Of a stretch of 64,000 bases of DNA, positions 54,533-64,000 are shown in pieces. The notes under the pieces were generated by a model, which did not search any database, was not told the origin of the DNA, and worked only from the letters and a program-made list of their open reading frames with translations. The stretch is taken from positions 1 to 64,000 of the forward strand of contig JAKCPI010016411.1 of assembly GCA_023213315.1 (NCBI GenBank), written 5' to 3'. The stretch comes from Euborellia annulipes. Taxonomy: Eukaryota; Arthropoda; Insecta; Dermaptera; Anisolabididae. Both the position numbers and the translations under genes were made by a program. Every line of letters begins with the position of its first letter. The stretch's first letter is position 1.

Positions 54533-54666
54533 TCTTCTGTCACTTTCGAGCTATTGTGTGTGTCCCTGGTGAGGGCGTGTATCCCAGTGTGTCCCTGAAG
54601 GTTCACTATGCCGACCTGCTGCGGGCGTGTGGATCCCTCGATCATTTTTAATCATTTTTACTCGGG
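54533..54666. repeat. Half copy of the CCCGAGTAAA MITE
   Basis: TGTCACTTTCGAGCTATTG ... GCGGGCGTGTGGATCCC ... AATCATTTTTACTCGGG. It starts right after an HP650/MITE-T composite, as the 58.8-kb copy also lies in HP650. Confidence 0.65.
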
Positions 54667-54826
54667 TCTTATTTTAAGAGCTAAAATAACGAAAATATAG
54701 AAATCCTAAGGTTTTTTTTTACAAGATATAGACTAAATAAAAGTGTCAGAAGAACAATGAAGAAAGAGAAAAGGAAAAAAAAGCAAGTGATGAAATGTAG
54801 TTTCTTTGGTAGGGGACGATACGTTC

Positions 54827-55439
54827 GGATTTCGTCCGGACAGTCCGGATTTGGAACACGTACCCGGTCTGGATTTTACTAATATGAACATGGGCGTAAC
54901 TAGAGGGGTCCCGACCTCCCCCAGAAAGCTCCCGAGAGAAAATTGAGTTAATATGGGGCCTTCAACAAGGGGGGACAGAGGTGTTTCTCGGGGGTTATTT
55001 GGAGTGGAAAACATTTTTTTTTTTTTATTTTAAAGTTTAAAAAAAAAAAATTTAATTTATTTTATTTTTAAAAAAAAATTTTTTTAAAAAAAAAAAAAGT
55101 TAGGGGGGGGGGGGCCCCCCCCCCCCCCCCCCCCCTCCAGGCCCTCCGGAGAACAGCTGGTCCCATGGCCCCCCCCAGCCAAATTTCCTAGTTACCCCCA
55201 TGAATATGAACCGAAAACGTGATCAAATTTGGGAAATTTATTAACCCCATAATACTTATTTTTTTAATTTAAAAAGCTTATAAAGGACTAAGTTTGATAA
55301 ATTTTTCCACGTCTCATGTTAGCTAAGAACGCAGATTTCAGTGCCTAATTTGCAAACATTTTTCCATACCCCCAGACCCCCTGGAAGTCGTCTGTCCGAA
55401 TCTCGTCTCAATAAATTATGGTAACCCTATATGGGGCCA
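54827..55439. mobile_element. Element with AGGGTTACCA end, interrupted by hAT
   Basis: AGTCCGGATTTGGAACACGT ... ATGGTAACCCTA, split by the hAT at 54889-55202. A sister copy with AGGGTTACCACAAGTCCGG starts at 60453. Confidence 0.55.
54889..55202. mobile_element. hAT-type MITE, 314 bp, with G12C21 tract
   Basis: Ends CATGGGCGTAACTAGAGG / CTAGTTACCCCCATG; TSD AATATGAA at 54881-54888 and 55203-55210. Interior has a run of 12 G followed by 21 C (55103-55135). It interrupts another element (54827-55439). Confidence 0.88.
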
Positions 55440-55610
55440 TTGAATAAGAAAAATATAAAATAATACACTGTCAATTGTCTTTATACAATTATTACATATC
55501 CTGGCTTAAAATAGTATTTGAATTAGGTTTTCCAATGCCATTGATACCAATAATTCATTTTTTAAATCTTTTTTGCGGGGGGGGGGGGCTCCCGTGGGGT
55601 GGGGGGTGTT

Positions 55611-55772
55611 GGATACCAGATGGCTAAATAGAAATGCTCACCCCAATAGATAAATATAACAACGGTTATCGTCAAAGTCTTAAATGGCTAGTGCCGAAAA
55701 GACTGTGTGAATGTGTGTGTGAGTGGAGTGGAATGAGAAAAAAGTGTGAGATTAAAAAAAAAAAAAAAAAAA
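55611..55772 (+). repeat. SINE-A tail half
   Basis: From the internal palindrome to poly(A), head absent. It follows a G-rich run (55576-55607), as at 22.1 kb. Confidence 0.75.
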
Positions 55773-57124
55773 TCTTTAAAACGATTCTATTATTATTAAT
55801 TTACGATAACTGTTACCCAATAATATTTATTTACACCAATTGGTAACCATGATATATCATATGGGATTATATACCGGTAATTTGTTGGTTGACATTAGTA
55901 GAGTCTCATCTAATTTTATTATTTATTTTAAACCAGGACCAATAATCTTAGAGGGAATTTTTAAATTTATTATATATTTAACGCCAAGTTTGTGGAAGGA
56001 ATTCCCGGTAGCTATTGGTATAATAAAAATAAATAATGTAAAATGTTGAAACCCCTAAATGGCCTCAGTAGTTGGAAGGGTAAAATTAAAAAAAAAAAAG
56101 AAAATTTATTTGGAAAGGAAAATAAAAATTCTCACGTCACATAATTAGGCCCATTAATATGATTAGAATGCTTCAAGAATTTTAAAAACTCTTCTTACTA
56201 TGTTAAAAAATCTGGTGTGACTGATTGCACAGCACACAGCTTTCTCTTACCTTCGATAATCGAAAGTTGTGTTCTGTGCTTGTCACACCAAATTTTTCGT
56301 GTCGACATATATTTAGTTTCCGCCGATATATTATTAGAATTCAAGATGTAAAGGAAAATATTTATATTTTGTTACCATGGCAACCATTTCTCCTATCTTT
56401 TCTATGAAATACAAGAGTAAAGTGGTCTTCAGAAGATTTCAATGGCAAAATGAGAATATACATTTTAAAGAGCATCTAAAAAATAATTGATTTTTGAATT
56501 TTAATCAAAAAATAGTTGGAGCGAATTTTGAGAAAATTGGAAAAAACTGAAAAAGTACATCAGTAAAGTATTAGTACTCTTTGGCCGATTTTGTTCAAAA
56601 GCTTCGTGTCACGTCCCATGGGGGTGCCTAACTTGAATATAGAATTTCAACCTCCTAGCTCTTTTCATTCTTGATATTTTTTGTTCACAGACAGACACAC
56701 ATACAGACAGTCGCGAAAACCACTTGTTTTGATTTAGGGGACCTCAAAACGTGTATATCCGTCAAAATCTTGACATTGAATTTTTTGACATTAATCCAAT
56801 ACTTTCTCTCTCTATATATTAACATATATAGAGGTAAGAGAAATTAAAAATGAAACGGGGACGGGGCAGGAACGTAACATGTATTTGCATGAATAACCGG
56901 GCTCTAATAATAAGCAAAATTTTCTAATGTACCAAGGATATAAATAAAAAAAAAAAAACATTTATTACCAAATTCCATTGGGAAAGGAATAAACGAGACA
57001 TAAAAACTTTTTTTTTATTTTTATTTACGAATAATTACAATTCAATCATCATGACAGGGAAAAGGGAAAGAAAAAAGGGCTTGTGAGTGAGTAGTGTGTA
57101 GGCAGAGGGGGAGGGGAGGGGGCT
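55773..57124. other. AT-rich around HP650
   Basis: 55773-56203 and 56843-57124 are AT-rich or GA-rich without recognised content. Confidence 0.5.
56204..56842 (+). repeat. HP650 repeat, full length
   Basis: Hairpin 56204-56300, GTTACCATGGCAACC, GTCACGTCCCATGGGGGTGC, right end GAGGTAAGAGAAATTAAAAA. TTAAAAA occurs directly outside both ends, a candidate 7-bp target duplication. Confidence 0.8.
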
Positions 57125-57450
57125 ATAGATTTCGCATCAATCACGTTGGCAGCGCTATCTGGCGCCGGTAGCCAATAATTGCCCTGGGGGGCATTATCAC
57201 TAGGAAACCTCCTCCCCAGCCTTAATCACTATGTAAACCGTTGTGGTGGCCTTTAGATGCCAAGAGAAAAAAAAAAATACCGCGCGCTCCGCATAAACTT
57301 TTATCTGAGCCCGTGTGACATTAAAAAAAAAAAAAAAAAAAAACGCAAAAGCACCCCTGGCGGTGGGGAGGGGGGAGGGGGGCATGTTATCACAACCGCT
57401 GCTCTGATTATAACGAATAATGAAGTAAATGAGCCGTCGCTTACAGTACA
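57125..57450. promoter_or_regulatory. Possible conserved regulatory block
   Basis: GGCAGCGCTATCTGGCGCCG, CCAATAATTGCC, CATTATCACTAGG, GCGCGCTCCGCATAAAC, TTTTATCTGAGCCCGTGTGA, GAGCCGTCGC: non-repetitive, mixed GC. The 108-codon minus frame across it is Phe-rich and CT-run driven. Confidence 0.2.
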
Positions 57451-57802
57451 TTAGGCAGAGCGGTTTGCAAAATATGCTCCCTTCTCTCTCTCTCTCTCTC
57501 GTCTTTTTATAAAGCTTCCCATCCATTCAATTCATTCCAGATTGTCTCACTTAGATAATAATTAAACATCGAAAATAATAATTTCATTCAATGAAAAATC
57601 GATTTTTTTTTTTTTTTCTTGGTTAAATTGAGATGAAAAATAATCTCTACTCATAATGAATGAGCTTTATCATTAGCAAGTAAATTAAAAGCAAATCTTA
57701 TTGATAGAGCCGCCGAGAGCGGGGGTATTTAACTTTAAAATTTAGACAAGCTGGCTCAGAGACATTTGCTTCTATGTTTAAATTTACTTTAACTGGAAAT
57801 AT

Positions 57803-58095
57803 GGAACACGGAACACAAGAGAGGCATCGTCCTAGCATCCCTTACGACTAATAGAGCTAGTCAATTCCAATCTTCCTTTGTCCCCATTACCTCCTTTGAT
57901 TGGAACAATCTATCTTCCTCAAAATCTACAATCTTCAGACTTTCAAGTCTAATTTCAACAGGCATCATCTCAGTTCCCGCAGTTGAGTTCCCCTTTTATG
58001 CTTCTACCTTTTAATTTAACTATATTCTTCCTGGCAGCATGTAACCGCTGGTCATTATAGCTCTTTGGACCTTATGCACCCATTATAAAAATAAA
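57803..58095 (+). mobile_element. Decayed LINE tail, same family
   Basis: GAACACAAGAGAGGCATCGT through CTTTGTCCCCATTACC to CTGGTCATTATAGCTC; several deletions break the frame. Oldest of the three copies. Confidence 0.75.
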
Positions 58096-58258
58096 ATGAA
58101 TATAAATAAATAGTAATAAATAATAAATTTTGAGAAATTCGAAAAAAAAAAAAAAAATACTTCAATAAAGTTTTTGGCCGATTTTGTTCAAACTGTCCAG
58201 GAGGGTAACTTAAATATAAAATTTCAATCTAATAGATCATTTCTTTCATGCTTTAAAC

Positions 58259-58694
58259 AAGTGATTCCCAACGTGGGGGCGATTTGGGTTATCAGGGCGG
58301 TGGGGGCAATAAATAAGTGGAGGGGGGAGGGAGATTTGGAGCCGATGAGTATTCAAAGTGGAAAAAATTAAAATAGTACCGATACTTTCATTTATTTTTT
58401 CAAATTTTAACTGTCAGCTTTCTTAATTTTTCCAGATTCTAATTTAAAAATGAAAACACGTAGGCCTACGCCTGTTTTTTTTTTTTTTAATGTACGTCAT
58501 TCTTAGTTAATTATTTCATTTCTTTGTTCTTTAAAAAAATCTGTAAGAAATGTAGATTTTAAATAAATAAATAAAATATAATATAATACAAATATATAAT
58601 ATAAATTAGGCATACAATGAAAATGAAAAGGGGGCGATAGGTGTTAGACAACCTCCTGAAAGGGGAGATGGGCCAAAAAATGTTGGGAACCACC
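58259..58694. mobile_element. hAT-type element, 436 bp, in HP650
   Basis: Ends AAGTGATTCCCAACGTGG / ATGTTGGGAACCACC; TSD CTTTAAAC at 58251-58258 and 58695-58702. A 66-codon open frame crosses the left end and has no recognised domain. Confidence 0.85.
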
Positions 58695-58819
58695 CTTTAA
58701 ACCATACACACTCAGACCAATTTGCGGAATCCACAAACGGCGACCTCAAAACATGTATTTCCATCAAAATCTCGACATCGAATTTTTGATATGGTCGCAT
58801 TACTTCCTCTCTATATATT

Positions 58820-59034
58820 CCCGAGTAAAGATGATTAAAAATGATCGAGGGATCCACACGCCCGCAGCAGGTCTGCATAGTGAACCTTTAGGGACACACA
58901 GGCATCCACACGCCCACACATTGTTCTTCTGGTCACTTTCGATCTACTGTGTGTGTCCCTGGTGCGGGCGTGTGGATCCCTGTGTCCCCTTAAAGGTTCA
59001 CAATGCAGATCATTTTTAATCATTTTTACACGGG
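58820..59034. repeat. MITE with CCCGAGTAAA ends
   Basis: CCCGAGTAAAGATGATTAAA / AATCATTTTTACACGGG; inside, inverted GATCCACACGCCCGC and GGTTCACAATGCAGATC. Inserted in HP650. Confidence 0.7.
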
Positions 59035-59439
59035 CTACATATATAGGTAATAGAAAATAAAAATAAAATTAGATTTATTTCCACTTTGAAAATAAATTTA
59101 TTCACCATCCAACACCTGCTAATTCAGTTTTTATTTATTAGTTTTCTCCTATTTTGAGAAGACCGCAAGTTGAGAAACCCCCACTCCCTGTATATTAGAG
59201 GTTAATTATTAATGAAGGCGATTATTCCGAAAGTTGGCACAAGTTTCCCGTTGTTGTTTGTTTGCCAGAGTATATCCAACCCTTAGCGTGAATGTGTTGG
59301 TTGGTTTGAAATTGAAACTGAAATTTAACTTTAGTAAGTAGTAGTAGGCTATATAGCTATAGTAAAGAGGATGAGGAGAGGGGAGGGGAGGGAGGGGTTA
59401 GCAATTGTCGGTAGTGCCTATGTGTCAATGTGAATAGCT

Positions 59440-59730
59440 GCCCTGCAAACCAGCCTGAATGTTGAATGCCGCTAATGCATAGGCTAATCAATTATATTCG
59501 TGTGCGGGATTATTGCATAACGTGCGCGGTGACAGCCGCTCGATACGGCTCGGCTGTTTGCTTGGATGGATGGGCTTTTATTCGGGGCCACAAAGGGCCC
59601 ATATTAAACCGAGCCCGGCTGCCCTTTCTCTTAAGGTGCCCCCTCCCGCCCTTTACGGAAAAAAGGAGCGCCATTGATACCATTCAATAATGATAAATGA
59701 GACACACTCGTTTCAAAGGACCCTTTTTCC
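59440..59730. promoter_or_regulatory. Possible developmental enhancer
   Basis: Clustered GCTAATGCATAGG, CTAATCAATTATATTC, GATTATTGCATAAC, ACAAAGGGCCC, CATTGATACCATTC and TTTCAAAGGACCC: homeodomain/POU-like and TCF/LEF-like words in 290 non-repetitive bases. The 74-codon frame at 59466 shows no domain. Confidence 0.28.
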
Positions 59731-60833
59731 ACCGAGAAAATTAATCTTTTTAAATAGAGAGAATAATAATATAATAATAATAATAATCTCTTTATAAATA
59801 AATTACATATTTATTTAATTTAAGCTTGTTCATGTGTATTTAATTAAACTCGACATTATCAAAAGATTTTTTGAGTAAAAAAAAAAAAATTCAACTTTCT
59901 TAAAAAGCTTGCTAAACAACTTGAAATAATAAAACAGCTACAGTCTAAGCTTTTGTATAACACTCAAAGAGCATTACAACAAAGCCGATTCAAAAGACTT
60001 TATATTTCGTTTTTGTTTTAATATATAATAATTAGGGGGGGGGGGCATACAAGTTACCACAAAAGCATTCACTTTCATTGTTCTAACTCATTCAAATAAA
60101 TATGAATTCAACTGTTTTTAGACCATGAAAATGCGGAACGTCAAAAAATTTTGCATGAGGGGGCAAAAAATTATTATCTTCTTTACTCCCCCCCCCCCCA
60201 TCTCTCACAAGCCAGATTGCTCAAACTTAGACATTTTGGATTCTGACTCAATTATATAGGCAGGGCCGCAGGCAGGGGGGGGATATATCCCCGGGGCCCG
60301 GGCCCTTTGCGCTCCACCCTTAAAATTCTAATAAAAAAAATAATTTTCATGGTTAAAATTGCCAATTTTCCATCACTCAGGGCGGGGAGAGTAATTTTAT
60401 AAAAACTGTTCCGGTATTATTATTTTTATTATTAGGCCTACTGTTTAGGTAGGGTTACCACAAGTCCGGATTTGGAACACGTGTCCGGTTTGGCCTCCGG
60501 ATTATACTAATATGAACTGTAAACGTGGCCAAAATGGGGAATTTTACTCCGCGACGCACCTTAGGTGCCCCATAATACTTATTTTTTAATTTAAAATTAA
60601 TAGAGTAACTGCGGCTCTTCGAGGGCCATTTAAAATAACCTTCATCCCAGAATCTAAAGAATTTTAAAATAAGATTATTTTGAAAAATATATAAATTTGG
60701 ACATTTTTTTTTTTTTATCTCGGTTTGACTCCTCGGTCATACCATAAATACAAACAAAATACAATAGAGGTAATGAATATGGAGAAATTAATACACCAGC
60801 GAGTTGCTTTCCACAATTAAAATAATTTATTCT
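59731..60833. other. AT-rich with G/C runs
   Basis: (AAT)n at 59764-59790; G and C runs at 60034-60045 and 60187-60200; TE ends near 60265-60310. No gene seen. Confidence 0.5.
60453..60700. mobile_element. Partial copy of the AGGGTTACCA element
   Basis: AGGGTTACCACAAGTCCGGA, GGAACACGTGTCCGG, ATACTAATATGAAC, CCCATAATACTTATTTTT; the other end was not found. The TATGAAC target used by the hAT at 54.9 kb is intact here, which supports that insertion. Confidence 0.55.
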
Positions 60834-60873
60834 GCAAATATTTCGGAATGCCTACGCAATCCATCCTCAGTGC
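60834..60873 (-). ncRNA. Hammerhead-like motif with 7-bp stem
   Basis: Minus strand: CUGAGGA, spacer U, stem GGAUUGC/GCAUUCC (one U-U mismatch) around GUAG, then GAAA followed by UAUU instead of CGUC. The stem is well kept although the cleavage side has diverged. Confidence 0.38.
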
Positions 60874-61160
60874 GTCAAATTACACTTATGTGGAGCGTGT
60901 GTTAATGATAAAATTTTTTGTATGAGAAGCCATTCAACACTTAGGGTGAATTTTTTAATGTACAAGTCACTGAGGGAAAAACTATACATGTAAGTATTTC
61001 ATACAGGTGGTCAGATTCCTTTTTTGCAAAAAACAGTTTATCCCAGTGACCGGTTTGTCGCAAGCAAGTTTTATTACTATTTTAAAATACAATAGAATAT
61101 ACATAAAAATTTGTAGAGAACCTTATCACATACATAATAAAAATTACATTGTAATAAAAT

Positions 61161-61451
61161 AGGAACCGACCGAATATTCGGTTTCGGTTACGATTTCAGC
61201 CAAAAATCCTGCTTTCGGTTTCGGCCAAAAAGTAGCCGAAACCTGAGTCTGAAAAGATGGGATGAGACTCGCATGCAAAAAAAAAGTTCAAATGATTTGC
61301 AAAAGCGAAAAAGGTGCGGAAAAAATTTAGTCCCTCTAAAAAAAAGGGAGTGGAAAAAAATTTTCCGCAGGGCTGAAAAAATTTCAAAAAAAAAAAAAGG
61401 TAAAATAATAATAATTTTTTATAGGAAATACAAGGTTTCGGTCGGGCCCTA
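61161..61451. mobile_element. hAT-type MITE, 291 bp
   Basis: AGGAACCGACCGAATATTCG at the left and GGTTTCGGTCGGGCCCTA at the right; AATAAAAT on both sides (61153-61160 and 61452-61459). Interior repeats TTTCGG. The 103-codon minus frame here is Phe-rich and arises from AT runs. Confidence 0.75.
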
Positions 61452-61459
61452 AATAAAAT

Positions 61460-62295
61460 ACAAATATCAAATACATCGACATTTTTAATCTTGGTTTTAT
61501 ATTTCAATTTAATTATTTATTAGAATTATATGAATTTGTTTTAAAATTGCTTAAAAATGTATAAGATATTTTAAGTTTGTAGATGTCGCGCGTGTTCGCT
61601 TCCAGTGGACGACCAGCCTTATTCAAATCAGGATTTCTGTCGTTCCAATCCAAACTCTAAATTCTGACCATTTAATCATTTAATTATTATTGGAGAGGTT
61701 CGTTCGTGTCGGTGAGATGTGTCTCTAAGTGGGCGACATCAAGTCAGTCGTCATTCAACTGAGATCAAAATTATCCCCTTTTTATTTTTATTCATTAGAT
61801 CAGCACACGGTGATTAGCAAGGAATGAGAGACGAGAGAGAGAGAAATTTAATCTTTAAAAGTAGAAAACGCCTGGCAGTTAGACAACCAAGCATGCTCGA
61901 AACTTGTGAGGAATTTCCAAAAAAAAAAAAAGAAATTCATCTATTCTTATTCAAATACCATCTCTAACTGAATAATTTATCTTTTTTTTTTTATTATCTT
62001 ATGTTAACCATTTATTTATTTTTCTTTAACATTTATTTATTTATTTAGTTAAGTCAGATATGAATAATAATTAATTAACATAATTAATTTTTAGAGAATC
62101 TTTTTATCTCTCTCGCAGCCATCACAAATGTTTATTTTTCATTGCAATAATTAATTTTATGATGAAAATCTATATCCGCAGATAATTCCCGAAATCGAAA
62201 TGATTAATTGATATTGGAAGAAAAATTTTTGGAATTCAATAAATTCTTTATTTAACTTAAAAAAATTCCAGTGACTTTTTCGTATAAGCCTACAC
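61460..62295. other. Mostly unique DNA
   Basis: 61580-61800 GC-normal; a good acceptor (gttcgcttccag, 61602) is followed by stops in all frames before any donor. Rest AT-rich. Confidence 0.5.
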
Positions 62296-62495
62296 TAGGG
62301 GTGTTCGATTATGGAAGCAAATTATCGATTATCGATTATGAAAAATAATCAAGAAAATTCATTTGCATTGACCTTTTTTTTAGAATACGAGTCGCATCTC
62401 ATCTTTTCAAACGCATATTTCCCAAAAAATAATCGATTGTGAAAAATAATCGGAGGATAATCGATGAATCGATTATGTTGCGCAGCCCTACAGTA
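62296..62495. mobile_element. Putative hAT MITE rich in ATCGATTA
   Basis: TAGGGGTGTTCGATTATGG at the left and ATGTTGCGCAGCCCTA at the right, with repeated ATCGATTAT inside. Ends resemble known hAT MITEs but I found no matching 8-bp duplication. Confidence 0.5.
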
Positions 62496-62509
62496 TACAG
62501 CATGGTCTC

Positions 62510-63418
62510 TCGTGCGTATTCAATTTAAAGTACGAAGAAATTGAGCTAGGAGGTAAAAATTATATATTTAAGTTAGGCACCTCCCTGGCACGCGACACGA
62601 AGCTTTAAAAAAAATCGACCAAAGAGTACTAGTATTTCTTTTTCACTTTTTTTTGATTTTTTCAAAATTCGCTCCAACGATTTTGATTAAAATTCAAATA
62701 TTTATTTTTAGATGCTCTTTAAAATGTATATACTCATTTTGCTCTTGAACACTTTACTTTTGTATTTTTTTTTCTTTTATTTGCCCTTTAGCCGTAGGCC
62801 ATCTGGATAAAATCATATATTAACTCTACAAAACTTATTATACACGAAACAATATGTATACAATAGTAAAAAAAAAATCAATATAAAATATTGATACAAA
62901 AACAAGGCAAAAACCAAAGCAACATGAATACAATAACAGAATATAAATACAGTAACAATCCAATAATAAAACAATAAAAATACAATACCATAGCAATAAA
63001 AATACAAAAACAAAACAATAAAAATACCATAACAAAACAATAAAATACTTTTGTACTTCATAGAAAAGTTAGGAGAAATGGTTGCCATGGTATCAGAATG
63101 TAAATATTTTCTCACATAAATTTTACATCTTGAAGTTTAATATACGTATCAGCAGAAACTAAATTTATGTCGACTTTGCCCTTGAAATCTTTTGAAGCAC
63201 ACTTTACTCTTGTACTTCATAGGAAAGATAGGAGGAATAGTTGCCATGGTAACAAAATATAAATATTCTCTCATGTTTATAAATTGTATCTTTCTTGAAT
63301 TCATTAAATATATGTCAACACAAAAAATCTAGTGTGACAAGCACAGAACACGACTTTCTCATACCAAAGGTAAGAGAATGTTGGGTGCTGTACGACCAGG
63401 TCACACCAGATTTTTTTA
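62510..63418 (-). repeat. HP650 copy with internal duplication and a retroposon insertion
   Basis: Body from AATTGAGCTAGGAGG to ACTTTTGTA, retroposon 62765-63046, then the GGTTGCCATGGTATCA segment, repeated a second time at 63180-63300, and the hairpin at 63322-63418. The duplicated segment suggests unequal exchange or a tandem pair. Confidence 0.7.
62765..63046 (-). mobile_element. Retroposon with AT-rich minisatellite body
   Basis: Poly(T) end, then GCCCTTTAGCCGTAGGCC, then degenerate tandem units of the AACAATAAAAATAC type (62870-63046). ACTTTTGTA flanks both ends (62756-62764 and 63047-63055). The 100-codon hydrophobic frame on the minus strand is produced by the repeats and is not a gene. 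Confidence 0.7.
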
Positions 63419-64000
63419 ATTTCCCCCTCTCATCTGCTGAAAAGCCATTTAGGTAAGAGAAAGTAAAAAAAAAAAAAAAAAAATCATTAGATTTTAATAA
63501 AATTTGTGTTGATGCTTCCTGGGGGGTATGAAATATAATCAGTGGGAAGGTTTCCACTCACTAAACAAAAAGGAGCTAGTAGGCCACCGAAGGCGGAGTG
63601 CGCGACTAGTCTATGAAAAAAAATATGAATATTCATTGACATTTTTTTTTTTCTATTTCTTTTAATTTATTAAAATTTTGTTTAAAAAAGTTTTCTCTAT
63701 CTCTCTCTCACTGTATAAACTATTGTAAATTTTTCCTCGACACAAATGATGAAGTTTTAAGTAAATAAAAGAGAAGGAGGATGATATAAAGGAGGATACT
63801 CCAGAAAGGAGAGAGACAGATCAAAGGCTTTCTCTTAAAAGATAAATAAATTTATAAAATATAATGGTAGATAAATTATAAACATCCGTCATCATTTTGA
63901 ACGAACCAACCAAGAGAGAAAGAGAGAGAGACAATAATAACACAGTTCAACTAATTTCATTTTTTTTCTCATATATCAATGAAGACAAATTATAATATTT
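63419..64000. other. AT-rich end of window
   Basis: HP650 right-end remnant near 63440-63465, a short GC patch (63570-63610), GA-rich runs at 63790-63930. No gene seen. Confidence 0.5.

Larger units (their letters stand above)
58165..59060 (+). repeat. HP650 fragment split by a hAT element and a MITE
   Basis: GGCCGATTTTGTTCAAA to CATGCTTTAAAC (58251), hAT 58259-58694, then ACACTCAGACCAATTTGCGG to CTCTATATAT, MITE 58820-59034, then ACATATATAGGTAATAGAAA. Hairpin end absent. Confidence 0.7.

Noticed and set aside
57200..57526. 108-codon minus-strand frame
   Set aside because: Composition is set by T/A and CT runs (poly-Phe, ERERE); no domain or splice support.
61196..61507. 103-codon minus frame
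   Set aside because: Lies mainly in a hAT MITE and is Phe-rich from A runs.
61602..61712. Possible exon between gttcgcttccag and gtgaga
   Set aside because: All three frames contain stops before the donor.
62813..63115. 100-codon minus frame, apparently a membrane protein
   Set aside because: Translation of an AT-rich minisatellite inside a retroposon; hydrophobicity is a by-product.

Overview
The window is AT-rich DNA from an animal, most likely an invertebrate, and is built mainly of transposable-element (TE) debris. No intact gene is present: the longest open frame (163 codons) lies in a repeat. The animal assignment rests on several tRNA-derived SINE families with poly(A) tails, non-LTR retrotransposon 3' ends encoding the ARVWN-type reverse-transcriptase C-terminus, hAT elements with perfect 8-bp target-site duplications (TSDs), Tc1/mariner-like MITEs, and hammerhead-ribozyme-like motifs of the kind carried by Penelope-like elements. 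I cannot name the species or phylum.

Layout. 0-13 kb: scattered copies of a 650-bp repeat with hairpin ends (called HP650 here), a large inverted repeat (2.0-2.8 kb), GC-rich promoter-like blocks at 3.9-4.1 and 5.7-6.0 kb, an AGTACT-rich block, a mariner-like MITE and the first hAT MITE. 14.3-16.1 kb: a 1.77-kb hAT element. 16-24 kb: MITEs, three SINE families, a LINE tail inserted in a SINE, and the most convincing coding segment, a GC-rich 84-bp candidate exon at 19513-19596. 25-32 kb: a hAT element inside a SINE, and a foldback-like element with tandem 48-bp units. 32-40 kb: HP650 copies, including a nest at 36.1-37.8 kb in which one HP650 is split by a hAT element (itself carrying another HP650) and by a MITE. 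41-51 kb: a 48-bp perfect inverted repeat of the ribozyme-like motif, candidate minus-strand exons near 43.0 and 45.0 kb, further MITEs, a 1.47-kb element with GGGGCAGGTTGGCCCAC ends, and a ~400-bp near-perfect palindrome. 52-64 kb: retroposons with TSDs, more hAT and HP650 copies, and non-repetitive blocks at 57.1-57.4 and 59.4-59.7 kb that look like regulatory DNA.

How it fits together. The window reads as intergenic or large-intron DNA in which TEs repeatedly inserted into each other; perfect TSDs on nine insertions give a relative order. The least-explained signals are (1) about twelve dispersed copies of one RNA-like fold, CUGANGA-N-stem-GAAA-CGUC, with different stem sequences but retained pairing; (2) a ~95-bp hairpin ending the HP650 repeat and also present, decayed, inside an unrelated hAT MITE family; and (3) a few short candidate host exons. 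All assignments come from reading the sequence; no database or folding program was used.
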